A stretch of 8,783 nt of DNA from Bacteroides sp. (GTDB taxonomy: Bacteria; Bacteroidota; Bacteroidia; Bacteroidales; Bacteroidaceae), in assembly GCA_021204375.1 (NCBI GenBank), contig JAJPZL010000299.1, forward strand, positions 1-8,783, given 5' to 3'. The translations under genes and the position numbers were made by a program. Of the stretch, positions 5,938 through 8,783 are shown piece by piece. Numbering within the stretch: the first letter of the stretch is position 1; every line of letters starts with the position of its first letter. Under the pieces are notes generated by a model. It was not told the origin of the DNA. It saw only the letters and a list, made by a program, of their open reading frames with translations, and did no database searches.

Positions 5938-8783
5938 TTATGCTTCTTTGGCCTCACTCTTCTTAGCGAGTTTATTCTGTACTCCATAAGCAATAGGAGC
6001 CGCGATAAAGAGAGAAGAGAGTGTTCCCACAATTACCCCCAGTATCATTGCAAAGGAGAAGCTACGGATAGCATCTCCACCCAGAATAAAGATACACAGA
6101 AGAACAAGCAGGGTACTGAATGAAGTACTGATCGTTCTGGCAAGTGTAGTATTCAGTGAGTCATTGAACAACTGTTTTCTGTTACGTTTCGGATAGAGTC
6201 CGAAGAATTCACGAACACGGTCAAAAATAACCACTTTATCGTTAATAGAGTAACCGATCGCTGTCAGGATAGCTCCGATAAATGTCTGGTCAATTTCCAG
6301 GGAGAAGGGCATCCATCCCCAGCAGAATGAGTATATGCCCAGGATCATCAACGTATCACTTGCCAGTGCGACTACCGAACCGATACTGTAAGAGACATTC
6401 CTGAATCGCAACAAGATATAGAGGCCAATAGCTACCAGTGAAAGCAATACCGACCAGAAGGCCGAAACCTTGATATCTTCTGCAATGCTCGGTCCTACTT
6501 TTTGGGAACTGATAATACTACCTCCTGTATAGTTATCCCTGTCAATAAATGTCTCCATGGAGATATTTTCTGTCAGAAGAGGTTTTAAGGCATCATACAG
6601 GAAGGCTTCTATCTCTGAATCCACCGTATTGGAACTTTCATTAATACGGTAGTTGGTACTGATACGGATCGTACGTTTATCGGTACCCAAAGCAAGAGCA
6701 CTTACGGAAGCATCCCCGAATTTATCTTCGAGCAGTTCGCATACCTGCTCCGGCTCTACCGGATTGATAAACTGAACCACAAAGTTACGTCCACCCGTAA
6801 AATCAATACTCTGGCTAAGTCCGCGTACCCCAATAGAACCTAAACAGATCACCAGGAACACAGCGATAGCGATCAACACTTTTTTGCTGCCACCCATAAA
6901 GTCATAGCCCGGATTGAGCAACAGGTTTTTGGTAAGTCCTGAAGTGAAAGTCAGGTTCTGGAATTTATCTTTGTTCAGGAAGTGCTCGTATACCAGACGA
7001 GTCAGGAATACGGCAGTAAAGAAGGATACCGCAATACCGATGATCAGCGTAGTAGCAAATCCACGGATTGGCCCTGTACCGAAATTAAACAGGATAATAC
7101 CTGTCATAATAGAAGTTACGTTAGCATCGAAGATCGCAGAGAAGGCATTGGAATAACCGTCCGCAACCGCTTTTTTCACCCCTTTACCGGCACGAAGTTC
7201 TTCTTTGGTACGTTCGTAGATAAGTACGTTCGCATCCACCGCTATACCCAGGGATAGTACAAGACCGGCAATACCCGACATCGTAAGTGCAGCCTGGAAA
7301 GAGGTAAGGATACCCAGCGTAAAGAAGAAGTTCAGTACCAGGGCTCCGTTAGCGATCATACCCGGAATAAATCCGTATACCACGCACATGTAGGCCATCA
7401 ATAAGATCAGGGCCACAACAAAGGAGATAATTCCGGCGTTAATGGAAGCCTGACCCAGAGAAGGACCGATAATATCTTCCTGTACAATATGGGCCGGAGC
7501 CGGCATTTTACCAGACTTCAATACGTTGGCAAGGTCTTTTGACTCTTCCGGGGTAAAGTTACCGGTGATCTGCGAACGACCTCCTGTAATTTCATTATTT
7601 ACACGGGGAGCAGAGTATACATAATCGTCCAGTACAATAGCAATGGATTTACCAATATTCTGTTTGGTTAGTTGTGCCCATTTTCTGGAACCTTCAGTAT
7701 TCATCGCCATACTTACGGCAGGTTTTCCATATGTATCGAACTCATCGTTGGCAGAAGTTACCACATCTCCTTCCAGGGGAGCTTTTCCGGTGCGGTCTGT
7801 TGCTTTGATCGCATAGAGTTCCATAATCTGCCCACCTTCATCGAAAGCTTTTACCCCCCATTTCAGACGAAGGTCCCTGGATAAGTCAGCCGCAACTTCA
7901 CGCATAGAGAGGTAACGGTTCACTTCAGCTGTATCCCTGTAATGAGCATATCCTACTACAGGACCCTGTCCACTGTAGTTAAGCTGCAAAACAGAAAGTA
8001 ACGGATTATTTTTTCTGGCCTGTTCCGTAGCAACAGAAGAGGAAGAAGTAGTTTCTCCTCTTAAAGCAGCTGCCAGACTATCAGCCAGGCTTACAGAAGA
8101 AGCTTCTTCGGCTACCTCAGTAGTCTCTTCCACCGTTGTTTCCGCAGTTTCATCCGGAGAGATCAGTGTGCGTAGTTTGGCATCTGCCATCTGAAGAGTA
8201 GGAACCACTTCACGTGCTTCGTAGGTTTCCCAGAACTCCAGATTAGCAGAACCCTGTAAGAGTTTTCTTACACGTTCGGGTTCTTTAATACCGGGAAGTT
8301 CGATCATAATACGTCCCATCTTATCTTCCAGACTCTGGATATTAGGTTGTACCACACCGAAACGGTCAATACGGGTGCGAAGAACATTATAGGAGTTGGA
8401 TACCGCTGATTTTATTTCATCCCTGAGTACTTTTTCTACTTCAGAGTCAGAAGATTTCTGGGTTACCCGGTCTTTTAATTGTTGAGTGGCGAAAAGTTCT
8501 GCTAAACGGGCTCCCGGAGCGATCCGGTGATACTCGCGGATAAAGAGAGTCAGAAAATCGTCCTGGCTGTTTGCCTGTAGTTTAGCGGCTGATGCGATTG
8601 CCTGGTTAAAAGCTTCGTCCTGTTTGTAGTCTGCAAGTGCTTTTACTATATCCAGAATAGAGACTTCCAGAATAACGTTCATACCACCTTTCAGGTCAAG
8701 TCCCAGGCCAATTTCCATCTCACGGGCCTGTTTAAGCGTATATGTACCTAACCATACTTTTTTAGTTGACAGGGAGTCAAGAT
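5938..8783 (-). CDS. secDF: Protein-export membrane protein SecDF fusion, 5' end beyond window
   Basis: Fused SecD and SecF, the proton-driven RND-type accessory of the SecYEG translocon in the inner membrane. The frame is open to the window edge. The family (about 1000 residues) suggests only the first transmembrane helix and some tens of residues are missing. Numbering from the in-frame Met at 8718: the conserved GLDLKGG (6-12) opens the large periplasmic P1 domain. An acidic/Ser-Thr low-complexity insertion lies at about 187-236. The SecD membrane bundle (about 424-580) includes GIAVDANVLIYERTKEE with D495, the family's proton-path Asp. The SecF half starts near 610 with DFTGGRNFVVQF (639-650) and has a second periplasmic domain. 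Its bundle from about 752 includes AIGYSINDKVVIFDRVRE with D827. The chain ends in a Lys/Glu-rich cytoplasmic tail. A strong terminator follows. Confidence 0.96.
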   Translation of the reverse strand, partial: LDSLSTKKVWLGTYTLKQAREMEIGLGLDLKGGMNVILEVSILDIVKALADYKQDEAFNQAIASAAKLQANSQDDFLTLFIREYHRIAPGARLAELFATQQLKDRVTQKSSDSEVEKVLRDEIKSAVSNSYNVLRTRIDRFGVVQPNIQSLEDKMGRIMIELPGIKEPERVRKLLQGSANLEFWETYEAREVVPTLQMADAKLRTLISPDETAETTVEETTEVAEEASSVSLADSLAAALRGETTSSSSVATEQARKNNPLLSVLQLNYSGQGPVVGYAHYRDTAEVNRYLSMREVAADLSRDLRLKWGVKAFDEGGQIMELYAIKATDRTGKAPLEGDVVTSANDEFDTYGKPAVSMAMNTEGSRKWAQLTKQNIGKSIAIVLDDYVYSAPRVNNEITGGRSQITGNFTPEESKDLANVLKSGKMPAPAHIVQEDIIGPSLGQASINAGIISFVVALILLMAYMCVVYGFIPGMIANGALVLNFFFTLGILTSFQAALTMSGIAGLVLSLGIAVDANVLIYERTKEELRAGKGVKKAVADGYSNAFSAIFDANVTSIMTGIILFNFGTGPIRGFATTLIIGIAVSFFTAVFLTRLVYEHFLNKDKFQNLTFTSGLTKNLLLNPGYDFMGGSKKVLIAIAVFLVICLGSIGVRGLSQSIDFTGGRNFVVQFINPVEPEQVCELLEDKFGDASVSALALGTDKRTIRISTNYRINESSNTVDSEIEAFLYDALKPLLTENISMETFIDRDNYTGGSIISSQKVGPSIAEDIKVSAFWSVLLSLVAIGLYILLRFRNVSYSIGSVVALASDTLMILGIYSFCWGWMPFSLEIDQTFIGAILTAIGYSINDKVVIFDRVREFFGLYPKRNRKQLFNDSLNTTLARTISTSFSTLLVLLCIFILGGDAIRSFSFAMILGVIVGTLSSLFIAAPIAYGVQNKLAKKSEAKEA
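7999..8166 (-). other. Low-complexity acidic/Ser-Thr insertion in the SecDF periplasmic domain
   Basis: About 56 codons encode a stretch dominated by Glu, Thr, Ser and Ala, including the runs ETTVEETTEVAEEASS and TTSSSS. It is probably a flexible, disordered loop within the P1 domain between the first subdomain (ending near the LEFWETYEAREVVPTL segment) and the second part. The DNA is correspondingly repetitive (GAAGAA/TCTTCT-type runs around 8035-8110). SecD proteins outside Bacteroidetes that I know lack it; I believe it is a lineage feature, which an alignment would settle. Confidence 0.6.

Noticed and set aside
8716..8718. secDF starting at the Met at 8718
   Set aside because: The frame stays open for 21 more codons to the window edge with family-like sequence (LDSLSTKK, then WLGTYTLKQ), and the first transmembrane helix expected in SecD is missing from the shorter form.

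Overview
This window looks like ordinary chromosomal DNA from a member of the Bacteroidales (Bacteroides/Parabacteroides-like). Three things point there. SecD and SecF are fused in one protein with an acidic/Ser-Thr-rich insertion in the periplasmic domain. Upstream regions carry the Bacteroidetes -7 promoter box TAnnTTTG rather than a classical -10. The FKBP and sirtuin sequences match what I remember of Bacteroides proteins. No database search was possible, so the genus is not fixed. I see no mobile element, CRISPR array, tRNA, rRNA or clear sign of horizontal transfer.

Layout. Bases 1-541 (minus strand) hold a cytoplasmic FKBP-type peptidyl-prolyl isomerase that loses its last residues at the window edge. 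A 116-bp divergent intergenic region (542-657) separates it from a plus-strand sirtuin-family NAD-dependent deacylase (658-1365). The sirtuin stop codon overlaps, tail to tail, the stop codon of a minus-strand operon. That operon reads, in transcription order, PMCA-type calcium P-type ATPase (5579-2931), HAD-family phosphatase (2928-2311) and bifunctional riboflavin kinase/FAD synthetase RibF (2303-1362). Its internal gaps are 2 and 7 nt. A 358-bp intergenic region (5580-5937) follows, then minus-strand secDF (from beyond 8783 to 5938), whose first tens of codons lie outside the window.

The protein-coding content is housekeeping: protein folding, deacylation, calcium export, flavin cofactor synthesis and Sec-dependent export. 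The least explained stretch is 5580-5937. It begins, on the minus strand, with a strong perfect-stem terminator just after secDF. It ends with a -7-like promoter box before the calcium ATPase. Between them lie a promoter-like pair, an 11-bp near-perfect hairpin and a second terminator-like hairpin with a T-rich tail. Together these outline a possible transcript of about 110 nt, either a free small RNA or an attenuated leader of the ATPase operon. Other points worth a second look are a sirtuin without its zinc-binding cysteine tetrad, a HAD phosphatase tightly coupled to ribF, and convergent genes that share their stop-codon bases.
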